A stretch of DNA of 64,000 bases from Mesostigma viride (lineage: Eukaryota > Streptophyta > Mesostigmatophyceae > Mesostigmatales > Mesostigmataceae). The notes beneath the pieces were generated by a model, which saw nothing but the letters and a program-made list of their open reading frames with translations, was not told the origin of the DNA and did no database searches. The stretch covers positions 4,496,685 to 4,560,684 of the forward strand of contig RPFO01000165.1 in the NCBI GenBank assembly GCA_009746045.1, in the 5' to 3' direction. The stretch's first letter is position 1. Each line of letters opens with the position of its first letter. A program made the translations under genes and the position numbers. Positions 10,702 to 19,868 of this stretch are shown one piece after another.

Positions 10702-11834
10702 TTACGCGGTGAAATAGGGCTTGTTGGACCCCTCAACATCGTAAAGAACGCTGCCCATGGCCTCCGCATTACGCTTGAGCCGCTTGTTTGGGCGACTGAA
10801 GCCCGGGAAAGCGACGGCCTCAGAAACAAGGCTGCAGAACTTGGCACACTCGTAGCAGACCAAGTCAACGTCCAAAGAGCGGGGCCTTGGGGCGACGTAG
10901 AGGTCCTGGACGTTGATGTCGATGCGCTTGGCGCACTTGTCGCAGTGCCTTCGAGGCCAGTAGTGCTTGCCCATGGGGCCGTTGTGCGTGTTGTCCTGGG
11001 CGCGCTCTGCCATCTTGTGGAGTTCCTCGTTGTACTGGAACACCTCATCGATCTGGCCCTTGTACTCCCAATACTGGGTGCCGCGGTGCATGGCCTTGCT
11101 GAGGACCACGTTGTTGTCGACAAACGAGGCGAGGAGCGTGTTGCGGCAGATCCCACAAACGATGTCGCCAACCACGAGCTTGGCAACCCAAACAGTGGAG
11201 TAGTCTCCGGCATCAGAGGGGTGACCTCCTTCACCAATGCGTGCGCGTGGAGAGCAGGCTTCTTGCACCTGGCGCACATGCACTTGGACAGAGGGTAGCC
11301 GTTGGGTGGAGGCGAGAGACGCTTGGGCCGGTATTCGTACTTGTAAACCTTCAAGCCCATGTCAAAATCCACGATGGTCTCATTCACCTGCTCCGTAGGA
11401 GGAGAGGGACCTAGTGCATCCACCCGGTCGCTCAGTTCATTCAGAGCGCACCCCCGGCATTGCATCTCCCCGTTCTGCCTCTTGCACACTGCCCTCTCAG
11501 CTACCCTTTTGCAGGTGACGCAATGCACCAGAGGAACGTTGGAATCACCAGTACCAGGTGGCGACACATGACCTGCATGAGGCCAAGTGTCAGAGTCCTT
11601 AAACCGAGGGGCGAATACCCCAGGGAGAGGAGCAGGCACAAACACAGGCGCAGGCGCAGGCGCACGCACTGGCGCTGGCACAATCACATACGCAGGAGCT
11701 ATGGCGGAACAGCCACTCCTAGATTTTGTGCAGCGAGGATATGGCAATGCATAGAGCCTGGGAGCTTGAAGTTTGTGCACGAAATCGTGCAGATGGCATG
11801 GCCTGCCATGTGTGGTGTCAACAAGTCCACGCAA
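10702..11834 (-). pseudogene. Cysteine-rich protein with several CxxC pairs, one frameshift
   Basis: The upstream frame starts at 11834 and gives a Pro/Ala-rich N-terminal part (VPAPVRAPAPAPVFVPAPLP), then CVTCKRVAERAVC, MQCRGCALNE, VYKYEYRPKRLSPPP and KCMCARCKKPALH. Around 11225 the protein-like signal moves by one base into a second frame that continues with IVCGICRNTLLASF, GKHYWPRRHCDKCAKR, LVCYECAKFCSLVSEA and RPNKRLKRNAEAMGSV to a stop at 10702. The CxxC pairs suggest zinc ribbons or zinc fingers. The basic RPNKRLKRN could be a nuclear signal. I recognise no family. A single-base sequencing error would restore one protein of about 375 residues, so pseudogene status is uncertain. The start at 11834 is also uncertain. 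Confidence 0.55.
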
Positions 11835-12371
11835 GTGTCGTGGGACGCAGTCAAAGCTGAGAAAGAGCAGCGAATGATGCAGCCGTTGGAAGCTATTGCC
11901 ACAGAGCTAGAGGAGCGCTTCCGCTCTAAGCGCAGGCAGCCAGGGCCATTTTGCCACTATGGCGGATGGACCCTGTGCAACTTTGCCACCGCGATCGCCC
12001 AAGGCAGTGTGCAGTCACTCTCCACTATGGAGGAGAGCATGGCCGCCAGCAAGTATGGCAATAGGGGTATGGAGGTGGCCATTTTGGCCACCAACCTCGA
12101 GACTAAGTTGTCTGATCGCGTTTGCACTATTCCCCACTTGTGGGATGTGATGAAGGAATACGTTGCCTCCATTCCTCTGGTGGATGAGGATAAGACAACG
12201 GAGGAGTGTTGCCGTGTGCTCGTGGACCTCGTGAAGGCCGAGCACCGCTCCTATCTGTCTGCCAACTTTGCCCCTGCCACCTGCGAGAGGGAATTGAGGG
12301 CCATGAATGCTATCTGCGACAAGGAGTACAACAAGTTCTGTTGCCGTCTGGCCCTGAAGGAGGCTGTCTAA
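11740..12371 (+). CDS. Unrecognised protein, 5' end unclear
   Basis: An open plus-strand frame ends at TAA (12369-12371) and has consistent protein-like composition from about 11760. Readable blocks are FVHEIVQMAWPAMCGVNKS, VSWDAVKAEKEQRMMQPLEA, FCHYGGWTLCNFATAIAQGS, AILATNLETKLSDRVCTIP, LWDVMKEYVASIPLVDEDK and ECCRVLVDLVKAEHRSYL. It is helix-rich with scattered cysteines and has no transmembrane segment. The frame extends upstream to 11460, but that part is antisense to the cysteine-rich gene and does not look coding. The true first exon may lie near the ATG at 11701, in another frame (MAEQPLLDFVQRGYGNA), with a short intron or frameshift between. Function is unknown. Confidence 0.5.
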
Positions 12372-12599
12372 GTGCCCCTTTGGAATAGACAAAGTCCCTT
12401 ATGGGCATTAAGCCTTACTATGATTTTAATGGAAATCCACGACTTTGTCTCTATCTCATGGCGTCTCATAGTACAATCGCACTAGGAATCATAGTACTGG
12501 TAGTAGAAAGATCATAATATAAGTTAATAAGCATCACATACTAGTACATATAGTACAAAATACTATGAATACTTGGTTGCACATATTGTAATTGATTTC

Positions 12600-12975
12600 C
12601 CACTATAATCCGTCCATTTATCATGCCAGACCGCCACATGGCAGTTCGGACGGTCTGACATGGCAGTCCGTACGGTGCCGTATCCGCCAGCTGCATGATC
12701 TGACGGCCTGCCACGACAGTTCCGTGCCCTGCTAGATCTGACAGCATGCCACGTAATTCCGCGCCGCGCCGAATCCGCCGCCTGTCAGTTACGACGGTCT
12801 GCCACGACAGTCCGCGTACCGTCCCATCTAACGGGTGTCAGATCTGCCAGTCTGCCATGACAGTCCGTACCTGTCCACGTAACCACCGACGCGACGCGGC
12901 CGTTTTCTTCTAGCGACCGTCCCACGGCATATTCGTGGGAATATTCCGGGAATATGCCGGGAATATGCCGTTTGC
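12600..12975. repeat. Degenerate short repeats and hairpins upstream of the zinc-finger gene
   Basis: A motif close to TCTGCCACGACAGTCCGTAC recurs at least four times between 12645 and 12870 (for example TCTGACATGGCAGTCCGTAC and TCTGCCATGACAGTCCGTAC). At about 12926-12970 CGGCATATTC, GGAATATTCC and two copies of GAATATGCCG form a strong inverted repeat. The block lies 90-450 bp upstream of the proposed start at 13058 and could be a promoter region, but nothing proves a regulatory role. Confidence 0.5.
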
Positions 12976-13057
12976 CTTCCTCCCCGCGAGGCCAAAAGCG
13001 CAAACAGGCCCTTGGAAAAATGCAGCCAAACCCTCACGAACCACACAGAACAGCAGC

Positions 13058-13130
13058 ATGATACCACTACCAGCAGCTAGCCAGCTGTGGCGACGACCCA
13101 CGAGTTTGAGGCCCAGTCACCTGAGCGTAC
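13058..13130 (+). CDS. Zinc-finger gene, exon 1
   Basis: The exon runs from ATG (MIPLPAASQLWRRPTSLRP) to GTAC, followed by GTATTT. Using this second GT rather than the one four bases earlier leaves one base over, which fits the two-base start of exon 2. The open frame extends upstream to 12935, so an earlier ATG is possible. Confidence 0.4.
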
Positions 13131-13235
13131 GTATTTTTTTCATGCATGCCTGTTTTGTGTTTCCTTGGTTTGTTTTTTGGGCATTTGCAGCAGCTGGCAG
13201 TGACGCCATTGTCATTTTCTATCCATCCTTTGCAG

Positions 13236-13362
13236 GCTGGCACCCGTCTGACGACCACTACCACGACTACGACCACGAGGACGACGCACGCACGGAAGTC
13301 ATGTCGCACGCTGCGATCGACGACATGGTGGCTCAGTCTCGCCCTGCGGCTGCTCCCAGTAC
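13236..13362 (+). CDS. Zinc-finger gene, exon 2
   Basis: After CCTTTGCAG the frame reads WHPSDDHYHDYDHEDDARTE, then VMSHAAIDDMVAQSRPAAAP, and ends at GTAC before GTGGTT. The exon is strongly acidic and His/Asp-rich. It ends in phase 2, matching the one-base start of exon 3. The following intron carries a short tandem motif (TGTTGGATTTTGCA) two to three times. Confidence 0.5.
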
Positions 13363-13523
13363 GTGGTTTGCTGTTTTATGCATCCTTTTTCGATTGCCTG
13401 TTGGATTTTGCAAGTGTTGGCCTCTATCTGTTGGATTTTGCACGCGTTGGCCGCTAAAAGATAGATTTTGCAGCTGCTTGCGTGTTTTCCTTTGCATGCA
13501 CGCCTGCTGCGTGGTGGCCCCAG

Positions 13524-14280
13524 CTCTCGCTCTCGTTCTGGAGGCGCTGGGCACAACGATGGGGACTTGGCCGCATTGCATCGCGAGCTGCGGGAGACGA
13601 AGGAGGAGTTGCAGCGGCTGAAGAACAGCACGCGTCGTTCTTTCTCTCCTGACCCCACCCGCGAGGAGCTGAAGAAGATGCGACTGGCTCTGGAGGAGGC
13701 GAACCACAAGATCACTTGGTTTGAGAGGAGGGTGGCGTGCTGCGATATCTGCTGCGAGCCCTTTGGCCAGAACGGCAGGTACCCCATCCTCTACCTTGTG
13801 GAGGGCGGCCACACTTGCACCCCGCAGAACTGCGACAAGTGCGCCGAGAAGCTGCGCCCCCACCGCCTAGAGTGGAATTCTACCAAGCCCAACGCCCACG
13901 TGATTGACCAGCGCTGCCCCGTGTGCAAGGAGCTCCTGGTGCGCGATCCCCGCACCAACAAGAAGTACACCCGCAACGTGGGGGTCGACAGACTGACATT
14001 CACCCTTGTGAATGTGCGCCTGTGCACTCGCGGGTGCAGTGGCGAGGTCGTGATCGGCGAGGAGGCGAGGCACGACGGTACCTGCTCCAAGCTTGCCAGG
14101 CCTTGCCCCAACCACCTCTCCCTCCCCCGTTCTGACGGCACCTCGACCATCTTGGGCTGCAATTACAAGTCCGCCAACCGCGAGGACCTGGATCGCCACC
14201 TGCGTGTGGTGGACAACGCCTCCGAGTGCGGTTTCCTTGATCTGCAGGCCGCCATCGCCGCCGCCGCCGCCGCTGCTCCC
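13524..14280 (+). CDS. Zinc-finger gene, exon 3: coiled coil, RING-like and TRAF-like zinc fingers, 3' end lost in a palindrome
   Basis: Following a GCCCCAG acceptor the exon encodes SRSRSGG, a heptad-like coil (LAALHRELRETKEELQRLKN, then TREELKKMRLALEEANHKI), a RING-like cluster CCDICCEPFG, EGGHTCTPQNCDKC and DQRCPVCKELL, and C-terminal fingers VRLCTRGCSGEV, CSKLARPCPNHL and GCNYKSANREDLDRHL that resemble TRAF-type fingers. In a standard RING a Cys precedes the His (CGH); here it is EGGH, so one ligand is missing or supplied elsewhere. By family analogy it may be a ubiquitin ligase, but this is inference. After an Ala tract at about 14253-14280 the sequence turns back on itself, so the native C-terminus and stop are not present here. 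The open frame that continues to 14694 is antisense of the same gene. Confidence 0.6.
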
Positions 14281-14929
14281 GCTGCGACAGGCGGCGGCGG
14301 CGGCGATGGCGGCCTGCAGATCAAGGAAACCGCACTCGGAGGCGTTGTCCACCACGCGCAGGTGGCGATCCAGGTCCTCGCGGTTGGCGGACTTGTAATT
14401 GCAGCCCAAGATGGTCGAGGTGCCGTCAGAACGGGGGAGGGAGAGGTGGTTGGGGCAAGGCCTGGCAAGCTTGGAGCAGGTACCGTCGTGCCTCGCCTCC
14501 TCGCCGATCACGACCTCGCCACTGCACCCGCGAGTGCACAGGCGCACATTCACAAGGGTGAATGTCAGTCTGTCGACCCCCACGTTGCGGGTGTACTTCT
14601 TGTTGGTGCGGGGATCGCGCACCAGGAGCTCCTTGCACACGGGGCAGCGCTGGTCAATCACGTGGGCGTTGGGCTTGGTAGAATTCCACTCTAGGCGGTG
14701 GGGGCGCAGCTTCTCGGCGCACTTGTCGCAGTTCTGCGGGGTGCAAGTGTGGCCGCCCTCCACAAGGTAGAGGATGGGGTACCTGCCGTTCTGGCCAAAG
14801 GGCTCGCAGCAGATATCGCAGCACGCCATCCTCCTCTCGAACCAAGTGATCTTGTGGTTCGCCTCCTCCAGAGCCAGTCGCATCTTCTTCAGCTCCTCGC
14901 GGGTGGGGTCAGGAGAGAAAGAACGACGC
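13632..14929. repeat. Near-perfect 1.3-kb palindrome of the zinc-finger gene
   Basis: Arms 13632-14280 and 14281-14929 are reverse complements (position sum 28561) with only a handful of mismatches seen, such as one Val/Met change before the first CC. There is practically no spacer: the axis lies in a GCC/GGC run. The outer edge of the right arm stops at 14929, a few bases before transposon sequence starting at 14936. Confidence 0.95.
14281..14929 (-). pseudogene. Inverted partial copy of the zinc-finger gene
   Basis: The minus strand repeats exon 3 from RRSFSPDPTREELKKMRLAL through the RING-like and TRAF-like fingers to the axis. It lacks exons 1 and 2 and the first coil, and upstream (minus strand) it is fused to transposon-derived Gly/Pro-rich sequence. 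An open frame of 419 residues from 15126 crosses the fusion and the axis. With no promoter, start or end of its own, this copy is likely non-functional, unless read as antisense of the other arm. Confidence 0.8.
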
Positions 14930-14935
14930 CTGCGG

Positions 14936-15654
14936 TTCCCATCAACCGGGCCACACTCCGATCTAGATCCGCCACAGCAGGGTCCGCTGCCCTCGAGATG
15001 GCATCCTCGTCCTCGGCCACCACCGTCCTCGTCCCGCCTCGGCCCCCCGTTCCCGCCCGTTGGAGGGGGAGCATCCCCTGCTACCATGGCACTTGGCGCT
15101 GGAGGGGGAACAACCCCTGCGACCATTGCACTTGGCGCAGGCGGGAAATCAGGCTCAAAAAAATGTCACCCCCTGCTGCTCTGCAATCATATCGGCCAGC
15201 TCCTCCTCTCCATTCCGATTGATGGTGAAAGCCCGCTGCTCCAGAGCCATTTTCACGCTCATGGCCCGAGCCATGTTCAACTTCTTCACCCAAGCTAGCC
15301 ATTCGCCCCCTGGAGTCGCCTGGGCTGTTTTGGCGGCCTCTTTCGGGTTACATCCCTCCTTGGTTGCTGCCATGAGCTTCTAAATGAAGTTCCTATCTGC
15401 TTCAATGACGGTGGTCATGATGGCTTGTATTGTGCCAGTGATTTTCTTTGTACTTCTGCTATTTGCAGTGTGGTAACGTGAGAGTTCTTAGGCATAAGAA
15501 ACAACCTGCTTCCCTCGAATGGAAGCCCACCTTTCGTGGCAAACACCTTGCCCAGTCAACCCCTACGGGGCCGCTAGGGTGCGTGTGCTAGCATAAAAAA
15601 ATTTCAACTATTTCTGCCATATGTGTTGCATTCTCAGCTCAGCAGGTTAGTCCC
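14936..15654 (-). mobile_element. Unclassified element, copy 1 (truncated)
   Basis: This matches 22569-23224 over most of its length. On the minus strand both copies encode a protein-like stretch beginning MAATKEGCNPKEAAKTAQ, then GEWLAWVKKLN and VKMALEQRAFTIN, then NGEEELADMIAEQ and a Gly/Pro-rich tail. The outer end (15480-15654) contains the motif GTGGGCTTCCATT in reverse, which also occurs near 56205 and 61840. The encoded stretch is of unknown family; a retroelement structural protein is possible. The element is cut by the palindrome at its other end. Confidence 0.65.
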
Positions 15655-15959
15655 GATGGAGTTTTCTGCGCGAATCCATGGGGGCCTTCCTGGCATACTG
15701 GGTCCGTGATGTGACCGCGGAAGGCTACCATCCTAACCCAGGGCCTCCTGCACAAGTTGGCTACCTTCCATTCCTTGAGGGGAAAATAAAACCGGCTACC
15801 TTGTTGGCCTACCGTCCAGGCCTTGATTCTCTATGACTTGGGAGGCAGGTGGCTGGGCTGGGACAGGCCATCATCCCGTTCTGAAGCCCTTGAGGAGACC
15901 CTTTGTGGGTAGGTCGATTGGGCTCATTTTTATACCGGATACAGCCGCCAGACCTGTGT

Positions 15960-16600
15960 CCATGCCTTGATGGGTTTCCAACTTTACTACCCTGGCATGG
16001 TGAAGCGGTGGGACTTGGCATGTGGCGACCTCGCTGGATGGAAAATGTCCCCTCGTGCCCCACCCCCCATGCCAGGGGAGGTGGCGTTTGCAATCGCCAG
16101 CACGATGGAAATGCAAGACCAGCAACTTGAGGGCCTGCTGGTGGTCATCGTGTTCCGCAATTACCTGCGAATCTCTGAGCCGTTGAACCTCCGAGTCTGC
16201 CATGTGCGCCTCTAGCCTGATGTCCGGCATGGGCCGCCTCAGTGGGGCGCCTTGTTGCTGAAGCCTATGAAGACCTCTGAGGGCAAGACTCAGTCGGTGG
16301 TAGCGCTGAAGCCATCCTCCGCCACTGCATTGCGGGCACGCCAGCTTGGGAGCATGTGTTCCCTTTAACCTACCAGCTATTGACTCATTGCTGCTCGGGC
16401 ATTAGGGGTCGCCCAGATCTTCACCATTCACCGGCTGCGGCAAAGGGGTGCCACTCATGATTTCCTTGAGGGTCGCAGCATGGGGCCTGGGGCACTGGCT
16501 CAGCAGCACCACGGTTGCCCCTTTGTGGGCTTGCACTGTAACTTGGAAGTGGAGCTTCCTAAGTTTCTTCTTCCGGCCATGGCCACCTGCCCCCCTCGGG
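15960..16600 (+). pseudogene. Tyrosine recombinase (phage-integrase family) remnant
   Basis: An open frame at 15967-16215 reads GFQLYYPGMVKRWDLACGDL, then PPMPGEVAFAIAS and QQLEGLLVVIVFRNYLRISE followed by PLNLRVCHVRL, the region holding the first catalytic Arg (YLR.sE). Downstream, in other frames, come WGALLLKPMKTSEGKTQSVV and IHRLRQRGATHDFLEGRS, matching the HxLR box around the second catalytic Arg. A stop codon follows the first block and frames change, so it is broken. No catalytic Tyr is evident. Such recombinases occur in DIRS-like retrotransposons and Cryptons. No reverse transcriptase is seen nearby, so the parent class is undecided. Confidence 0.65.
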
Positions 16601-16694
16601 CATAGCGGGCTATTTTGAAACTGCCCCATGCCTAACTTTGTTGTTCGTTCTCCTTACGATAGGTTCATTGTCCCTGGCATGGATCGGCCGAGAG

Positions 16695-16840
16695 GGATGT
16701 AAGGCAAAGGTTAGCCTTTGAACAAGCAATAAGTGTTCCCATGACCATCGGCGGCCGGGATGTGGCCTGCCTTTTGTATGTGCTCCACTCATTGCTTTAA
16801 TATAGAGGTCTGGCTACCCTGGAGTTCCACTGTGAATAGA
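16695..16840 (+). repeat. Tail of the tyrosine recombinase element, repeated inverted at 57.8-58.0 kb
   Basis: The sequence from GCAAAGGTTAGCCTTTG through CGGCGGCCGGGATGTGG to CCCTGGAGTTCCAC is the reverse complement of 57838-57965 with few changes. Its position just after the recombinase remnant suggests a conserved end of that element. Confidence 0.8.
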
Positions 16841-16984
16841 ATCGTGGTTCTCTGAACTAGGCTTCGCGAGGCAACCCCTTTTCAATGTAAATGGGAAAAT
16901 GTTGTCCCAAGTTATTGCAACCCTTTACCCTTCTCAATAATTCGAGCCAGTTTTCATCTCAAAATGAGAATGTTTAGATACATT

Positions 16985-17208
16985 GAAGTATAGGTGCTGA
17001 AGCTAAGTTCCATTGGAGTGCCTTCCTACCAGAGAAACAAGTTTATTACAATAAGTGTGTGCAGGCTTTAACAGTTGAGCCTAGCCACACCCTCAAAATC
17101 ATTGGGTACAAGTCATTGTCAAGTTAGGCCAGTTCACCATGCTGGGGCCCAGCACATGCCCCCTTGGTCCAATCTCGTCCCCAACAGCAGCGAGGGTGGG
17201 TGGGTGGG
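16985..17208 (-). repeat. Retroelement-like end, copy A
   Basis: This copy shares ATAGGTGCTGA, CCATTGGAGTGCCTTCCTAC, a TTTATTACAATAA core and AGTTAGGCCAGTTCACCATG with 17500-17695 and 27903-28110. Read on the minus strand it contains TGTAATAAAC near the end, which resembles a polyadenylation signal, so it may be the 3' end of a retroelement. It ends at GGGTGGGTGGG. Confidence 0.8.
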
Positions 17209-17500
17209 AGCTGCAAAAAGGCCTCCCTACGTTCACCACACCACTCTAAGTACGGTGTGAAAATGGAAAACAAAGCACATGTCTCAAGGCGCCGCGCCCC
17301 CCTCAATCAAGGGCGGGCACGGTTGCCAGTAGGCACTAGTACCGGCGCACCGCCGGTCCCTTTCTCTCTCTAGTCCTAAGTAACAACAAACACCTAACAT
17401 GGTGTAGGTGACGTACGGTAGAGCTACGCTACAGGCGGCAGATCGGCCCCCTTTGAGCCCGCCGCAACATAACTATAAAATGAGCAGATAGCTCAGAAAA
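17209..17500 (+). repeat. 292-bp direct repeat, left copy (LTR-like)
   Basis: Identical, as far as I can see, to 18996-19287 (offset 1787). It starts AGCTGCAAAAAGGCC and ends AGATAGCTCAGAAAA. Between the copies lie 1.5 kb without a polymerase gene. The arrangement fits a small non-autonomous LTR element (TRIM-like), but clean TG...CA ends and a target duplication are not evident, so simple segmental duplication is possible. Confidence 0.8.
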
Positions 17501-17695
17501 TAGGTGCTGAGGTCCATTGGAAGTGCCTTCCTACCAGAGAAACAAGTTTATTACAATAAGTGTGTGCAGGCTTTAACAGTTGAGCCTAGCCACACCCTCA
17601 AAATCATTGTACAAGTCATTGTCAAGTTAGGCCAGTTCACCATGCTGGGGCCCAGCACATGCCCCCTTGGTCCAATCTTGTCCCACATCACCATC
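17500..17695 (-). repeat. Retroelement-like end, copy B
   Basis: Second copy of the element end at 16985-17208, directly abutting the left 292-bp repeat. It diverges from copy A after CCCTTGGTCCAATCT. Confidence 0.8.
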
Positions 17696-18995
17696 TCTGG
17701 CCACCCAGGCCGTTTCCAGCCCTGGTGGTAGGAACGCAACCACTTGGAATGCTGGGCTCTTGTTGGCATGATGATGCCCCCCTTCCCGCCCCCGTGTGGC
17801 CGCTACGGTCTCCCGGCGGACGCAGGGCGGAGCCACATGCGTTCCCCTTCTTAGAGGGGCGCATCCCAGTGCTGCCGCTTTAGGACTTATGCCACCTGGG
17901 AACGTCTCCAGCTCACCCAACCACCATCACCAGCCCACCGGCAAAGCCGCTGGGATTTCCCGAGGGTAGAGCCACTGCCACTGGCTCCATTACCCCCCAT
18001 CGTGGTGATAATGATGGATGCGGACCTCCTAGCGCCAAGGCTCACCATCGCCATGGTGTCACGAGCCTTGGCGCAGCCGCAGCCGAGTGGAGCTTTATTA
18101 TGGTATATAATGCATTTTCTTAAAACAAAGCCGGACCGCACTGCCGGGTTCCACACGCACCCCCCCCTCGAGGGGGGCGCGTGAAAACGGCAAAGGCAAA
18201 GCGGAGCCCGCCGCCTTTTCACGCGCCCCCCGCGAGGGGAAAAATTTTTTCCAGGCTTGTCAAGCGCTGTAGAGTTTCTTAACCAGATTTTTTGTAAGTG
18301 CGCATGAATACCCACTGTTTTCCGCAGCTTCCCACCTCTCCCTTATCGCCAAGGGCAGAAGGGGCCTGCTCGCCGGAGCGCCGAGAGGGTACAGAGTGCC
18401 TGCCGACCTCCCCATGCCGACAGAACCCCCCCCCGACCCACGGCAGCCGCTGCCTTTGCTGAAAAACTGGGCAATTATGAAGAGCGCGCTCCTCCCACCA
18501 AGATTCGCTCCAGCCCCGCATCCTCCCCGAAACTCCCGTCTGGCCACAGGCCGAAAGATCGGGTCCGCTGTCAGGCTCCTGGTAGTTATGGGCTACCCTG
18601 GCACCCCGCGCTAGCCATCTCCACGTTTAAGGCAGATTCGCCTCCACCTGTGATTCTTTCCACCGTAGCCGCTGGCCCTGGCCTGTATGGCTCCTTCCCT
18701 GACGTTGTCCGACTAAAAACGCAGCTTCCCCAGTGTCAGGAAGCTGCTTGCCGCACCCAGGGGTAGAGGGGAATCGTCAGTGGGCCCAGCGCCGGAAATC
18801 ACACCCTTTTACTCAAATCGTAGAGCCCCCCACCCAACAACCATTACCGTGGCCTGTAACGGTAGGTGGCGATCATAAAGACTTTTATTCCAGGCCTCTC
18901 CACGCCCGGAGAGGCCGATAGCATCGTCTTACATTCAGCGCAGCCGCCATAGCGGCCAGCCGACCTTGCCAGCAAATGCTGGGATCAAGTTGCGA
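17696..18995. other. Segment between the 292-bp repeats
   Basis: No supported gene. At about 18150-18240 CCCCTCGAGGGGGGCGCGTG and a matching CACGCGCCCC form a strong hairpin, and GGCCTCTCCACGCCCGGAGA at 18892 begins another (pairing with the following GGCC). Minus-strand open frames at 17887-18547 are Gly/Arg-rich and not convincing. Confidence 0.45.
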
Positions 18996-19287
18996 AGCTG
19001 CAAAAAGGCCTCCCTACGTTCACCACACCACTCTAAGTACGGTGTGAAAATGGAAAACAAAGCACATGTCTCAAGGCGCCGCGCCCCCCTCAATCAAGGG
19101 CGGGCACGGTTGCCAGTAGGCACTAGTACCGGCGCACCGCCGGTCCCTTTCTCTCTCTAGTCCTAAGTAACAACAAACACCTAACATGGTGTAGGTGACG
19201 TACGGTAGAGCTACGCTACAGGCGGCAGATCGGCCCCCTTTGAGCCCGCCGCAACATAACTATAAAATGAGCAGATAGCTCAGAAAA
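18996..19287 (+). repeat. 292-bp direct repeat, right copy (LTR-like)
   Basis: Partner of 17209-17500. The flank on each outer side differs. Confidence 0.8.
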
Positions 19288-19769
19288 GTTTAGCAAAAAC
19301 CATGCATTTTAGGGTGCCTAAAAACATCAAAAACAAATTCTAGACACATGCCATGGGTTCAGATGTGATGCGATGGCTTCAAAACTGGCCCAGGGTTGCA
19401 AACACACAGCCCCCAATTTTCAGCTCAATATGACCACGTTTATCCATAGTTGTATTGAAATCCGGTCTTGTGCCAAACAAATGGCAGGAAAAACCTCTTG
19501 TGAGCACTAAGATCACTCTAATAACACCCTTGCATACAACAAACTGAGCGAAAACAAGTGTGATGAATCTATTTGATGCATCAACAAATTTGCCAAGTCC
19601 CCGACAGGTAAGGAGCATAAGGGCACCCGTTCAAGCTTAGAGCAAGCCTGGCAGAGACTACGGTAGAAACGTTTGCGCATTTCATAACATGGTTGCATTG
19701 TGGAGATGATACAACACACAGCGTGGAAGCACATCCATTGGTGGCCATCAGGGTGAAGCCAAGACTGAC

Positions 19770-19868
19770 CTGGTCCTTGGCCTCCTTGTCCGCACCGCTT
19801 TCCACCAGGTGCTTCACGACATCCAGCTGGCCATTCCATGATGCAATGTGCAGCGGGCTCCGACCAAG
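19770..19868 (-). CDS. Ankyrin exon (minus gene, 8th)
   Basis: Reads LGRSPLHIASWNGQLDVVKH, then LVESGADKEAKDQ. Flanked by CTGTGTGCAG and GTCAGTCT. It carries the variant LGRSPLH, shared only with the exon at 26782. Confidence 0.75.

Noticed and set aside
13468-14694. 408-residue plus-strand gene read to its stop
   Set aside because: Everything after 14280 is the antisense strand of the same gene, so the C-terminal half is not native.
13867-15126. 419-residue minus-strand gene
   Set aside because: The frame is a fusion of transposon sequence, the inverted zinc-finger copy and the antisense of the other arm.
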